From JAAYAY01 sp964429355 (GTDB lineage Bacteria > Planctomycetota > Planctomycetia > Pirellulales > Thermoguttaceae), in the NCBI GenBank assembly GCA_964429355.1, contig CAYSCH010000031.1, positions 1 to 42,189 on the forward strand: a DNA stretch of 42,189 nt. The letters run 5' to 3'. Below the pieces are notes generated by a model that searched no databases, was not told the origin of the DNA, and saw only the letters and a list, made by a program, of their open reading frames with translations. Below, piece after piece: positions 8,741-17,542 of this stretch. A program made the position numbers and the translations under genes. Each line of letters starts with the position of its first letter. Within the stretch, counting starts at the first letter, position 1.

Positions 8741-8990
8741 GTCCCCTTCGCCGCATGGGAACCGAATTGGAGACCGATGCTCCGTTTCAGGCCCCTGCGG
8801 CGGCAAGCGAGCAGCATCCTGTTCTTCGGCACCCGATTTGCATCTTGATGCTCTCCATGCGAGTCGTCATCGTTCGATTCGCACGCCATTCCGCGGCATT
8901 CTGCCATCCTGGTGCCCGGAGGCGAGTGCGGGGTGTGCAGATTCGTCACGCCGCCCCGGTTGGCGGTGCGAAACTCTTGCAGGGTGTGCT

Positions 8991-9003
8991 GGCTCTGAGA
9001 GCC
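8991..9003. repeat. small palindrome GGCTCT-g-AGAGCC
   Basis: A perfect 6-bp inverted repeat with a one-base centre lies 17 bases before the start of the glycine-rich protein gene. It could be an operator or chance. The remaining 8741-8990 shows no gene. Confidence 0.3.
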
Positions 9004-9020
9004 GTGTGGAGGGTACGAAG

Positions 9021-9710
9021 ATGAAATGGACAAAAGTGACAATGCTGGCGTTGGCCGTGTGCGGATTGACTGCGTCGACGGCCATGGCGCAGCGCGGCGT
9101 GGGTGAGGCCTCAGGGGTTGCCCGTCAGGCGGTTCGGCCTGAGGTCGTGGTTCTGACCGGGAAGGTTCTGCAGGTGGAGACGGGGCCCTGCGAGAACACG
9201 ACCGGACGTTCTATCCTTGGGACCCATTTTCTGATGCAGAACTCGGAGGGGGAGACGCTCAACATCCACCTCGGCCCGGCAGGAGCGGTGGAGTTCGTTG
9301 CCAAGGAATTGACCAAGGACAAGGAAGTGCGAGTGGAGGCTTTCCAGACGGAGGCGATGAAGAAGGACCATTATGTCGCCGGCACGCTGACCCTCGACGA
9401 CCGGATGGTCACCCTCCGAGATGAAACCCTTCGACCTGCGTGGGCGGCCGGCCGGGGGGCAGTCGGGCAGGGACCGGCGGCCGGAGTCTCAGGACGCGGC
9501 ATGGGACCCGGATGGCAACGCGGCGGCTACGGGGGCGGATATGGGGGCGGTTACGGCGCCGGTTACCGAGGCGGTCGCGGCCGAGGACCAGGCTGGGGGC
9601 GCGGCCAAGGGGGTGTCGGCTACGGAATCGCGACCGGCCAATGCCCCCGCTTGGGCGTGTGGCAGCCGGTGCCGGAGGCGAAACCGGAAGTGAAACCGGA
9701 AGCCAAGTAG
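9021..9710 (+). CDS. exported glycine-rich protein of unknown function
   Basis: A 229-residue protein. A clear signal peptide (MKWTKVTMLALAVCGLTASTAMA) precedes a ~100-residue folded part with alternating beta-like segments (VVVLTGKVLQVETG, GTHFLMQ, ETLNIHLGP, KEVRVEAFQ). This could be a small OB-like barrel, but I do not recognise the family. A tail of G/Y/R-rich repeats (GGYGGGYGGGYGAGY, then RGRGPGWGRGQGG) and a charged PEAKPEVKPEAK end follow. GGAGGG at 9008-9013 fits the start at 9021. The low-complexity tail suggests surface or matrix association, which is inference. Confidence 0.85.
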   Translation: MKWTKVTMLALAVCGLTASTAMAQRGVGEASGVARQAVRPEVVVLTGKVLQVETGPCENTTGRSILGTHFLMQNSEGETLNIHLGPAGAVEFVAKELTKDKEVRVEAFQTEAMKKDHYVAGTLTLDDRMVTLRDETLRPAWAAGRGAVGQGPAAGVSGRGMGPGWQRGGYGGGYGGGYGAGYRGGRGRGPGWGRGQGGVGYGIATGQCPRLGVWQPVPEAKPEVKPEAK

Positions 9711-9751
9711 GCATTTGCATGCTTCGATAATTTCACTCGATCGCAACAGCG

Positions 9752-9792
9752 GCCTGCGAGACAGCGTCTACCACCGACGCTGCATCGCAGGC
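9752..9792. terminator. bidirectional stem-loop between convergent genes
   Basis: GCCTGCGA (9752-9759) pairs perfectly with TCGCAGGC (9785-9792). Inside it CAGCGTC pairs with GACGCTG around a 7-base loop, with a 2x2 internal loop between the stems. It sits between two genes that end toward each other. There is no U-tract, so it may be a barrier hairpin rather than a classic terminator. Confidence 0.5.
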
Positions 9793-9818
9793 ATACAAGT
9801 CTGCCCCGCTGAATGGAT

Positions 9819-11285
9819 TCACTCCTCAAACCGAACGTTCTTCGCATGCCGCGTGTAGACGGCTCCTTCGGGCCAACGGGTCAACCTCTGCCCGTCGAGA
9901 GAGATATTCTCGAATAAGACGTTCTCGACCGGGTGCTCGTCGTCGTAGCCGATGAAGAGCGATGAAGGCAACTTGCCGCCAGGGGGCGAGAGGAACTGGA
10001 TGCGGCGAAACACGACGTTTCGGATCGTTCCGCGTTTGCCCGCATATTCTGCTTTGTCTTTCGGCAGCAACCACTGGCCGCGGTTGTCGCCCGAAGGCGG
10101 ATCCTGGAGTTCCGGCGGGACCGGTTTGCGCCGAGGATCGCTCCGCCGATAGGGGTCGGGACAGTCGGTGCTGTAGATGGAAAGTCCTATGTAGAAGTCG
10201 GCAAAATCGCCGCGCACATCCTCCACGCGGATGTTCTCGAACTCGACGTTCTCGACCAGGGCGTTGTCGCCATTGTGGATGCTGAACGCCGCGCCGCGCT
10301 CCACCCGGATGATGTCGCAGTTGCGGAACGTTACATTTCGGATCGCGTCGGCGACCAGTTCGAAGCCGACCTCCATCGCGTTGCCGGGCAGGGCGTTCCA
10401 GAAGACCGTGTTCTCGATCAGGATGTCTTCCGTCACAACGCCCTTGCCGTCGCCTTGCGGTTTGCTCTTGACGGCCACGCAATCATCGTCGTTCCGCAGG
10501 AAGGTATCGGTCACGTGCACGTTGCGGCTGGCCTCGATGTCGATGCCGTCCGAATTGGCTCGCCATCCCACCTGCTTCATGCCGGCGATCTCCACCCCGT
10601 CGCACTGGCTCAGATGCACCGTCCAACCGAAGCTGTCGGCAATCAGGAGATCGCCGATCTCGACGTTGCGGCACCTTCGGAGGAGAACACTGGTGATCTT
10701 CTCCTCGCGCCGGTACGAAGCATCGAGGATGCCCGGCCCGCCAATCCGGACGTTCTCGGCGTCCGCTGCCCGCACATACCCCTCGACGATCGCCCCGCCG
10801 GCCAGGTAGAGCGTTTCGCCGCTGGCCAGATCGATCTGGCCCGCACGGTGCACCTTACCCGGCCCGAAATACTTCACTTTCTCCGACGGCTCGCCGGTCG
10901 GACGATTCTCAAGGGGATTGGCAAACACATAGAGCGGCCGCCGGATGTCGTCGTCCCACTCCACGCTGAGCCGGGTCGGAGTCGAGATCGTGAATTCGAC
11001 CGTCTGGCCGGCAACCTTCGCCTCGATCCCGGCATGGAGCGGCCGAACAACGACCTTCTTGAACGGTTCTTTCCGTTCGACGCGGAGGTGGCACTCGCCG
11101 TCGATGCCGAACGTCGCGATGGCGGCAACCTTTGTGTCGTAGACGAACGCCTCCTGCCCGTTGACCGTCACGCGGAAATCTCCCGCTTTCGGGGCTTCGG
11201 TCGGAAAGTCGTAGAGTTGTACCTCGGAAGCGCAGACATTGCCGAGGACCAAGAAAACAAATCCGGTCAGTGGCGAAAGTCTCAT
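9819..11285 (-). CDS. exported GH28-like (polygalacturonase-fold) enzyme
   Basis: A 488-residue protein with an N-terminal signal peptide and a right-handed beta-helix signature: repeated N-V-x-I/F-x-N segments (NVRIGGPGILDA, NVEIGDLLIADS, NVTFRNCDII, NVVFRRIQF, NVLFENISL). Two GH28 catalytic hallmarks are visible, NSDGID and RNDDDCVAVKS, which carry the acidic residues. The usual GHG and RIK motifs are not found where expected, so the enzyme may have a different glycan target or mechanism. GAGG lies 7 nt before the ATG at 11285. It is a single gene, likely periplasmic or secreted, probably a glycosidase on uronic-acid or related polymers. Confidence 0.85.
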   Translation of the reverse strand: MRLSPLTGFVFLVLGNVCASEVQLYDFPTEAPKAGDFRVTVNGQEAFVYDTKVAAIATFGIDGECHLRVERKEPFKKVVVRPLHAGIEAKVAGQTVEFTISTPTRLSVEWDDDIRRPLYVFANPLENRPTGEPSEKVKYFGPGKVHRAGQIDLASGETLYLAGGAIVEGYVRAADAENVRIGGPGILDASYRREEKITSVLLRRCRNVEIGDLLIADSFGWTVHLSQCDGVEIAGMKQVGWRANSDGIDIEASRNVHVTDTFLRNDDDCVAVKSKPQGDGKGVVTEDILIENTVFWNALPGNAMEVGFELVADAIRNVTFRNCDIIRVERGAAFSIHNGDNALVENVEFENIRVEDVRGDFADFYIGLSIYSTDCPDPYRRSDPRRKPVPPELQDPPSGDNRGQWLLPKDKAEYAGKRGTIRNVVFRRIQFLSPPGGKLPSSLFIGYDDEHPVENVLFENISLDGQRLTRWPEGAVYTRHAKNVRFEE

Positions 11286-11485
11286 GGCAACACCTCGGGT
11301 TTGGAGAGATCCACGTACCGGCTGGCCATCATAACCCCGGCAGCCTGGCGGCGGCTACTGCCCAAATCGAGCCGGCAGGTTTCCCCAAGCTTGATGCGGC
11401 CCTCGGCGGTCTGTTATCCTGATGGTCTTCCGTATGCCGGTTCTTGCGACCGGCCGGTGAGCGGCCCACAAGTGCGGAGACCACC

Positions 11486-12847
11486 GTGCAAGACACACCC
11501 AAACGACAACTCACGCTGTTCGACTCCACCTGCCTGATCGTGGGGATCATTATCGGGGCGGGGATTTATGAAGTAGCTCCGATGGTCGCAGCGGGTACAT
11601 CGCACTGGTGGGGTTTCATGTTGATTTGGGTCGTCGGCGGACTGTTGTCGCTCTGTGGTGCGCTCGGCTATGCCGAATTGGGTTCCGCCTATCCGAAGGA
11701 GGGTGGAGATTACGTCTACTTGAGTCGGGCATACGGATCCTGGGCCGGATTTCTATTCGGTTGGATTCAGCTGGTCGTGGTCCGTCCCGGCGACATCGTC
11801 GGTATGGCATTCATCTTTGCCACCTACGCCCAGAAACTGTACGACCCGTTTTCCGATGCGATCGTTCCCTATCATCTGTTGCCCTGGGAGATCTACCAGG
11901 GGGCTGACGTGGCGGCCAGCCAACTCCTGTACGCCGCCCTGGCGGTCGTCGCCCTGACGACCATCCACGTGATCGGAGTTCGCGAGGGCAAGTGGACGCA
12001 GAACGTGCTCACGACGGTCAAGGCGATCGGCCTGCTGAGTATCGTGGCCGTGGCAATGTTCGTCCCACCCGCTCAGGGCACGACCACAGCAGCCGTTAAT
12101 CCGTTGCCGTTGAGCCTTGCCCTCATTCTCGTGATGTTTACCTTCGGCGGCTGGAACGAGATGGCCTACGTGGCGGCCGAGGTGAAGGATTCGAAGCGGA
12201 ACATTGTTCGGGCACTGGTGCTCGGGACCAGCGCGGTGACGGTTCTCTATCTCCTCGTCAACGGGGCGTTTCTCTACGTCTTGGGCTACGCGGGCGTGGC
12301 CAATTCGTCGGCCGTTGCCGCCGACACGGTCTCGACCGTGTTCCCCCGAGTCGGAGCCGGATTGATCAGCGGACTGATCTGCATCTCGGCCCTGGGGGCG
12401 ACCAATGGGCTGATCTTTACGGGAGCGAGAATCTCCTATGCCTTGGGCGCAGACCATCGACCGTTTCGTCTGCTCGGCCGCTGGAACACAAACACCGGCA
12501 CCCCCGCGCTGGCTCTCATCACCCAGGCGATCATCGCCCTCGTTCTGATCGTCATCCTGGGTTCGTTCGTCAATGCGATCCTCTACACGGCAGCCGTTGT
12601 CTACAGTTTCTACCTGGCAACGAGCCTGGCCGTGATCGTGTTACGATTCCGAGATCCCAACACGGAACGCCCCTATCGAGTGACCGGATTTCCTCTTACC
12701 ACTTTGCTGTTCATTGTTGTTTGCGGATTCCTGATCTACTCCGCAGTGATCTACAAACCTCGGGTGGCTCTCGTTGGCCTCGTCATCTTGCTGATCGGCC
12801 TACCCATTTATTGGCTATCAACCAAGAACACCAGGCCGACCGCGTAG
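11486..12847 (+). CDS. APC-superfamily amino acid permease
   Basis: About 453 residues with some 12 hydrophobic segments. The first carries the APC substrate-binding signature (VGIIIGAGIYEVAP), and the later FGGWNEMAYVAAEVKD and ISYALGADH segments fit the amino acid-polyamine-organocation family. It would import amino acids across the inner membrane; the substrate cannot be told. A TTG at 11444 is a possible start, but the GTG at 11486 has GGAG 6 nt upstream and gives the usual short N-terminus, so I choose it. It is convergent with the downstream sigma factor gene (46 bp gap). Confidence 0.9.
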   Translation: MQDTPKRQLTLFDSTCLIVGIIIGAGIYEVAPMVAAGTSHWWGFMLIWVVGGLLSLCGALGYAELGSAYPKEGGDYVYLSRAYGSWAGFLFGWIQLVVVRPGDIVGMAFIFATYAQKLYDPFSDAIVPYHLLPWEIYQGADVAASQLLYAALAVVALTTIHVIGVREGKWTQNVLTTVKAIGLLSIVAVAMFVPPAQGTTTAAVNPLPLSLALILVMFTFGGWNEMAYVAAEVKDSKRNIVRALVLGTSAVTVLYLLVNGAFLYVLGYAGVANSSAVAADTVSTVFPRVGAGLISGLICISALGATNGLIFTGARISYALGADHRPFRLLGRWNTNTGTPALALITQAIIALVLIVILGSFVNAILYTAAVVYSFYLATSLAVIVLRFRDPNTERPYRVTGFPLTTLLFIVVCGFLIYSAVIYKPRVALVGLVILLIGLPIYWLSTKNTRPTA

Positions 12848-12893
12848 ATCGTCGACGAACCGGGGAACCTGGACGGCTGATCTTGTTGACAGT

Positions 12894-13532
12894 TCATTGC
12901 ACCACCCGAAGCCCGCGTTCCAGCTTGCGCCGCAGTTCGCTCCGGCCCCGGTGAATGCGGCTGCGAACGGTTCCAACCGGCAGGTCCAGCATTTCGGCAA
13001 TCGTGTCGTAGCTGTGTCCTTCCAGGTGTCGCAGAACGAGCACTGTGCGAAACCGTTCGTCCAGGTCGGCCAACGCTTTGTGGACCCGGTAAATCGAGTC
13101 GTCACGATCTTCCTGCGGAACAGAAGGTGTCGCGACGAACTGCGCCCCCGACAGGTCGCAAAGCTGATCGAGAGACACTCCCCGCCGGCGCCGACGCCGG
13201 TGCGTGCAGGCAATATTCCACGCAATCCGATAGAGCCAGGTGTAGAACCCTCCTTCGTAGCGGAACGTGGAGATTCTCAGGTACGCCTGCGTCAGGGCTT
13301 CCTGGACGACGTCTTCCGCCTCGGTGCGGTCCTGCAGCACGTAGGCAAGGCTGTTGAACAACCGATCCTGGTACTTGCCCGCCAGCTTGGCGAAAGCATT
13401 CCGGTTGCCCGCCAGGATCTCCCGGATCGTGTCGGCGTCGCTGCGATCGATCGCAGTCCAAGTGCCTGATTGAAGGTCGGCAGGAGCACCCGGCGCGGGA
13501 GCCTTCTGGTCCATTCGTGGTTCCGAGATCAT
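12894..13532 (-). CDS. ECF RNA polymerase sigma factor
   Basis: A 212-residue group 4 sigma factor. Region 2 contains QDRLFNSLAYVLQD, AEDVVQEAL and the helix FYTWLYRIAWNIACTHRRR. Region 4 contains LDERFRTVLVLRHLEGHSYDTIAEML and VGTVRSRIHRGRSELRRKL. AGGA lies 8 nt before ATG 13532. No anti-sigma gene adjoins it on the same strand. It is divergent from the next sigma factor across about 280 bp. The regulon is unknown. Confidence 0.93.
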   Translation of the reverse strand: MISEPRMDQKAPAPGAPADLQSGTWTAIDRSDADTIREILAGNRNAFAKLAGKYQDRLFNSLAYVLQDRTEAEDVVQEALTQAYLRISTFRYEGGFYTWLYRIAWNIACTHRRRRRRGVSLDQLCDLSGAQFVATPSVPQEDRDDSIYRVHKALADLDERFRTVLVLRHLEGHSYDTIAEMLDLPVGTVRSRIHRGRSELRRKLERGLRVVQ

Positions 13533-13810
13533 GATTGCCGTCCTTTCGTATCAGTTCTTCCTCCAGTTGGCCGAGGTTGTACGAATACGCGGGATCAAGA
13601 CGGAAAGACCGCCAGGAATCTGGGAACTTCTTGGAGCCGGCAGAAGATCACCGACGGTGTCCGTCAATGCCCGTGGGTGGCTCCCTCGTCGTGCTACAAT
13701 CCCTCAGGCAACGGGGCAGGAGACATGAGAGGGGTGGGTTGAATGCCACCCCCATTGGCTGGATAATCGGCAAGAGAGCCCCCCAGCCGTGCCCTGCCGC
13801 GAGAAGGCCC

Positions 13811-14383
13811 ATGCCCGACGATCGCATCACTCAGGTTACCGAGATCCTCAGTTCGGCCGCCGGGAAAGGCTCGCCGGCGGACGAGCTCCTCCCGATCGTT
13901 TACGACGATCTCCACGCCTTGGCCCGAAAGTATCTGCGGGCCGAACGGGCTGGACATACCCTGCAGCCGACGGCGCTCGTTCACGAGGCCTACATGAAGC
14001 TGGTCGATCAGACGCGTGTCGACTGGCAAGGACGAACGCACTTCTTTGCCGTGGGAGCCCAGGCGATGCGGCGGATCCTGGTCGACCACGCGCGGGCTCG
14101 GGGAGCGGCCAAGCGAGGCGGTGCCTACCAACGAATCAGCGTCGACGAACAGCTCCTGGCCGCCGGCCGGCGCGACGAAAACCTGCTCCAATTGGATGAG
14201 GCGCTCCAGAAGCTGGCCGCCCTCGATGTGCAGCAGGCAAAGATGGTCGAATTGCGGTTCTTCGGCGGGCTCAGTGTCGCCGAAGCCGCCGCCGCCCTGG
14301 GTATGTCGAAGCGGACGGCCGAACGCGAGTGGAATATGATCCGAAGCTGGCTGCGCCGCGAACTGAGCGAACTGCCAGGCTGA
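13811..14383 (+). CDS. ECF-like sigma factor (PF07638/TIGR02999 type)
   Basis: A 190-residue protein of the ECF-like family abundant in Planctomycetota and Acidobacteria. Characteristic segments: LLPIVYDDLHALARKYL near the start, HTLQPTALVHEAYMKLVDQ, THFFAVGAQAMRRILVDHARAR, and region 4 with VELRFFGGLSVAEAAAALGMSKRTAEREW. The ATG at 13811 is the only start matching the family N-terminus. The Ser/Thr kinase gene begins 46 bp downstream on the same strand. Such sigma-kinase neighbours are a recurring planctomycete arrangement that probably forms a signalling pair. Confidence 0.93.
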   Translation: MPDDRITQVTEILSSAAGKGSPADELLPIVYDDLHALARKYLRAERAGHTLQPTALVHEAYMKLVDQTRVDWQGRTHFFAVGAQAMRRILVDHARARGAAKRGGAYQRISVDEQLLAAGRRDENLLQLDEALQKLAALDVQQAKMVELRFFGGLSVAEAAAALGMSKRTAEREWNMIRSWLRRELSELPG

Positions 14384-14429
14384 AGAATCTGCCAAACACG
14401 ACTCCCCTTCCCATCCATGGCACGTCCCA

Positions 14430-17210
14430 ATGGACGCCCAGAGATATCAACAAGTCAAACGGCTCTACATGGCCGCCGCCGAACTCGACGCCAGGCAGGT
14501 CGCGGCATTCCTCGCGGCGGCCTGTGCCGACGATGAGGCCCTGCGGCGCGAAGTCGAGTCGCTCCTGGCCCACCATCGTCCGGTGACATTGCTGGTCGAC
14601 GAGACACGCCAAGCGGGGGCGGGCCAACTCGTGCGGCCGGCCTTGGACGAGCTCCTCGCCACGCCCAGCGGCACGACCGGCACCGTTCCACCCCGAGCAG
14701 GGAGCCGCTCCGTGGACGCCGAACCAGAACGATTCTCGCCGGGAACCATCCTCGCGGGCCGCTATCGTATGCTGGGCCTGCTGGGCAAGGGGGGTATGGG
14801 AGAAGTCTACCGGGCAGACGATCTTCGGCTCGGCCAGCCCGTGGCGCTCAAGTTCCTCACTCGGAGCCGTTCCGCTGACGAAGACTGGCTCGCCCGCTTC
14901 CACGGCGAGGTCCGCCTTGCCCGCCGTGTGACCCACCCCAACGTGAATCGCGTCTACGACATTGGCGAGGCCGATGGTCAGGTGTTCCTCTCCATGGAAT
15001 ACGTCGATGGCGAAAACCTGGCTTCGCTGCTCCGGCGAATAGGGCGGCTGCCGATTGAAAAAGCCCTGCCAGTGGCCAGGGAACTCTGCGCCGGTCTGGG
15101 AGCCGCCCACGACCAGGGTGTGCTCCATCGCGACCTCAAACCGGCCAACGTCATGATCGACGGTCTTGGCCACTCGCGGATCATGGATTTTGGCATCGCG
15201 GTTGCCAAGTCCGATACCGCCTCCGCCAGCTCCGCTGGAACGCCGGCTTACATGGCCCCCGAACTCCTGGATGGAGGCGAAGCGTCGGTTGCCAGCGACA
15301 TCTACTCACTGGGTGTGGTGCTTCACGAGATGGTCACGGGCAAGCTGCCGCGCGCTCCAGGTGGATGGACCGATTCGTCGTCGGCGCCGGATGGCATCGA
15401 ACCTCAACTGGAGCGAGTCATCCGCCGCTGCCTGGCTCCCGATCCGCACGACCGGCCGAGATCGACCTACGCGGTTCTGGCAGCGATCCCCGGTGGCGAT
15501 GCCCTGGCCGCGGCGGTCGCGGCCGGTCACACCCCGTCTCCCGAGATGGTCGCCGCAGCCTCGGAAGAACCGGCCGATCGACGGTCGATGGTTGCCTTGC
15601 TCGCGGCTGCCGTCATCGGCCTGGCGGTCGTCTTCCTCCTGGCCGACTCGACCTTGTTTCTCGCCCAGGCCGGGCTGAAGAAACCGCCGGCCGCACTTGT
15701 CGATCGGGCAGAAGAACTGTTGAAGCAACTCAGTCACGAGGCGCCCCAGCCGGGGTCTGCCAGCGGGCTGGCTGTCGATCAGGGTTACTTGGACTATGTG
15801 GCCGAGCATCCGGAAGCGGCCAAAGAAGACCTGCCGGGGGCCTACTTCTGGTATCGCCAGGGCGACCGGCGGCTCGCTCCGCCGCCGCCGCTCGGCGGGA
15901 CCACCTCGTCTCGCCGCCTTCCGCCCGTGGAAGGAATGAGTCTCGTTCAGCTCGACGGCAGCGGCCGTCTCCTGCGATTGGCCGTCTACCCGCGAAACAC
16001 CGAACGAGGCACGGTCGCAGGACCGCCCTATCCGGTCGACTGGTCCCGGGTGTTCAGCGCGGCAGGGCTCGATCCGGCAGACTACAGGTCGGTTGCCCCG
16101 ATTTCTACGCCTCCCATGTTCGCCGATCAGCTCGTTGCCTGGCAGCCCCGCGACCCCGATTCGTCGCTTCCCGGTGTCGAGGCGGCGTCGGCCGGCGGTC
16201 GGATCGTGTTCTTCGATGTCGTCTTGCCTTGGGAAAAAGCCGACAAGGAGGCCGCGTCTCAATTGCTGTCGATCGCCACGGGGCCCGCGTTTGTGACTGC
16301 GTTCTGGCTGCGAATCATCACGCTCCTGGCCGCCTTCGTTCTGGCTGGGCACAATCTCCGCATGGGACGAGGCGACCTGCGTGCCGCGCGGCGACTGGCC
16401 GTGTTCGTTTTCGCGCTGGCCATGCTCGATTGGATCGTAGGTGAACCGCACTCGTCGGCGTTTCCCGAAGAGGCCTCGGCCGCACTGCTGTGGACGTCTC
16501 GGGCCACCTTCCTGGCCGCCGTTGCCTGGTTCACCTATGTGGCCGTGGAACCCTATGTTCGACGGCTCTGGCCGCAGACGATTGTCACCTGGAGCCGATT
16601 GATTGCGGGCCGGTTTCGCGATCCGCTCGTGGGGCGCGACCTGCTCGTGGGCGCCGTGCTCGGAACCGCCCTGACGGGCCTCCAGCAGGTCGACGTTCTC
16701 GTCGGCAAACTGCTCGGCAGTGGAACGATCGTCGGCAAACTGCCCACCGCAGGCCAAGATCTGGGTGAGCTGCTCGGGCTGCGTTACAAGATGGGCAACG
16801 TGATCGCCGAGATGCTCGGGGCCATTTCCCTGGCCATGTTCATGCTCCTCCTGCTGCTGCTCCTGCGGATCGCATTCCACGACTCGCGGCGGAGTGCCAT
16901 CGTATTCTGTGTCGTCGTGGCGACCGCCTACAGTCTCTCGGGCAGGATCGATACCTCGATGCCGTGGCTTCTCGGCCTCGTCACTGGCATGGCGGTCCTG
17001 CTCGTCCTCACACGCGTCGGATTCGTCGCGCTCGCCGTCGGGCTGTTTGTGCACGGCCTGCTCGTGGAGAATCCCCTCACCCTTGACTGGGAGGCCTGGT
17101 ACGCCCCCGCCGGCATCTCCGCCGGCCTGGTAACCCTCGCCCTGGCGGGCTACGGATTCTATACCGCCCGCCCCCGTAGCCGAACTGGCCAGAATTTGGC
17201 CCTCCCGTAG
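14430..17210 (+). CDS. Ser/Thr protein kinase with multi-pass membrane C-terminus
   Basis: 926 residues. A helical N-terminal ~55 residues (QVAAFLAAACADDEALRREVESLLAHH) matches the segment usual in planctomycete sigma-linked kinases. The kinase domain is complete: GKGGMGEVY (119-127), Lys141, HRDLKPAN (233-240), DFG (253-255), APE (276-278). A membrane segment lies near 387-405, then about 220 residues without strong hydrophobic stretches (probably periplasmic), then several more membrane helices from about 630 to the end (LLLLLLLRIAF, WLLGLVTGMAVLLVLTRVGF). I infer a sensor whose outer domain or membrane bundle controls the cytoplasmic kinase. Its partner is likely the adjacent sigma factor. 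No Shine-Dalgarno is seen. Confidence 0.92.
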   Translation: MDAQRYQQVKRLYMAAAELDARQVAAFLAAACADDEALRREVESLLAHHRPVTLLVDETRQAGAGQLVRPALDELLATPSGTTGTVPPRAGSRSVDAEPERFSPGTILAGRYRMLGLLGKGGMGEVYRADDLRLGQPVALKFLTRSRSADEDWLARFHGEVRLARRVTHPNVNRVYDIGEADGQVFLSMEYVDGENLASLLRRIGRLPIEKALPVARELCAGLGAAHDQGVLHRDLKPANVMIDGLGHSRIMDFGIAVAKSDTASASSAGTPAYMAPELLDGGEASVASDIYSLGVVLHEMVTGKLPRAPGGWTDSSSAPDGIEPQLERVIRRCLAPDPHDRPRSTYAVLAAIPGGDALAAAVAAGHTPSPEMVAAASEEPADRRSMVALLAAAVIGLAVVFLLADSTLFLAQAGLKKPPAALVDRAEELLKQLSHEAPQPGSASGLAVDQGYLDYVAEHPEAAKEDLPGAYFWYRQGDRRLAPPPPLGGTTSSRRLPPVEGMSLVQLDGSGRLLRLAVYPRNTERGTVAGPPYPVDWSRVFSAAGLDPADYRSVAPISTPPMFADQLVAWQPRDPDSSLPGVEAASAGGRIVFFDVVLPWEKADKEAASQLLSIATGPAFVTAFWLRIITLLAAFVLAGHNLRMGRGDLRAARRLAVFVFALAMLDWIVGEPHSSAFPEEASAALLWTSRATFLAAVAWFTYVAVEPYVRRLWPQTIVTWSRLIAGRFRDPLVGRDLLVGAVLGTALTGLQQVDVLVGKLLGSGTIVGKLPTAGQDLGELLGLRYKMGNVIAEMLGAISLAMFMLLLLLLLRIAFHDSRRSAIVFCVVVATAYSLSGRIDTSMPWLLGLVTGMAVLLVLTRVGFVALAVGLFVHGLLVENPLTLDWEAWYAPAGISAGLVTLALAGYGFYTARPRSRTGQNLALP

Positions 17211-17383
17211 AGCTCTTCACCGCCGAAATTCTCGTGACGGCACACGTCCTGTTCAAAGGGATTTCGATAGAAACGGCCTTTCACGCACCACGCAGAAATA
17301 TATTTGCCGTTCCATGGGACGAAGAACACGGAATTGGGATACGAATCCACGAGGGCAAGGTTGCCGCGATCGGCACCGGTCAT
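17159..17383 (-). CDS. possible small protein of unknown function
   Basis: A 74-codon frame overlaps the end of the kinase gene by 52 bp on the opposite strand. Its ATG at 17383 has AGGA seven bases upstream, and the product (VFFVPWNGKYISAWCVKG ...) is not low-complexity. No family is recognised. It may be a chance frame. The rest of 17211-17542 shows nothing else. Confidence 0.25.
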   Translation of the reverse strand: MTGADRGNLALVDSYPNSVFFVPWNGKYISAWCVKGRFYRNPFEQDVCRHENFGGEELYGRAKFWPVRLRGRAV

Positions 17384-17542
17384 GAGGCATTCCTAGTCCC
17401 TCGGCCTTGAGTTCCGACAACCCCAAGATGCACGGCGGCACTGGGACCCACTGTGCCAGCTTTTGCCATCCCCCAATCCGTCGACTATACTACCCGCTTG
17501 CGAATGGAACCTGATTTCTCCACCAACCTGAGGACAAACACC

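Noticed and set aside
6353..8806. 817-residue minus-strand open frame
   Set aside because: Antisense shadow of the GH99-like gene, which has a signal peptide and domain motifs.
15306..17054. 582-residue minus-strand open frame
   Set aside because: Antisense to the kinase gene; low-complexity charged sequence.
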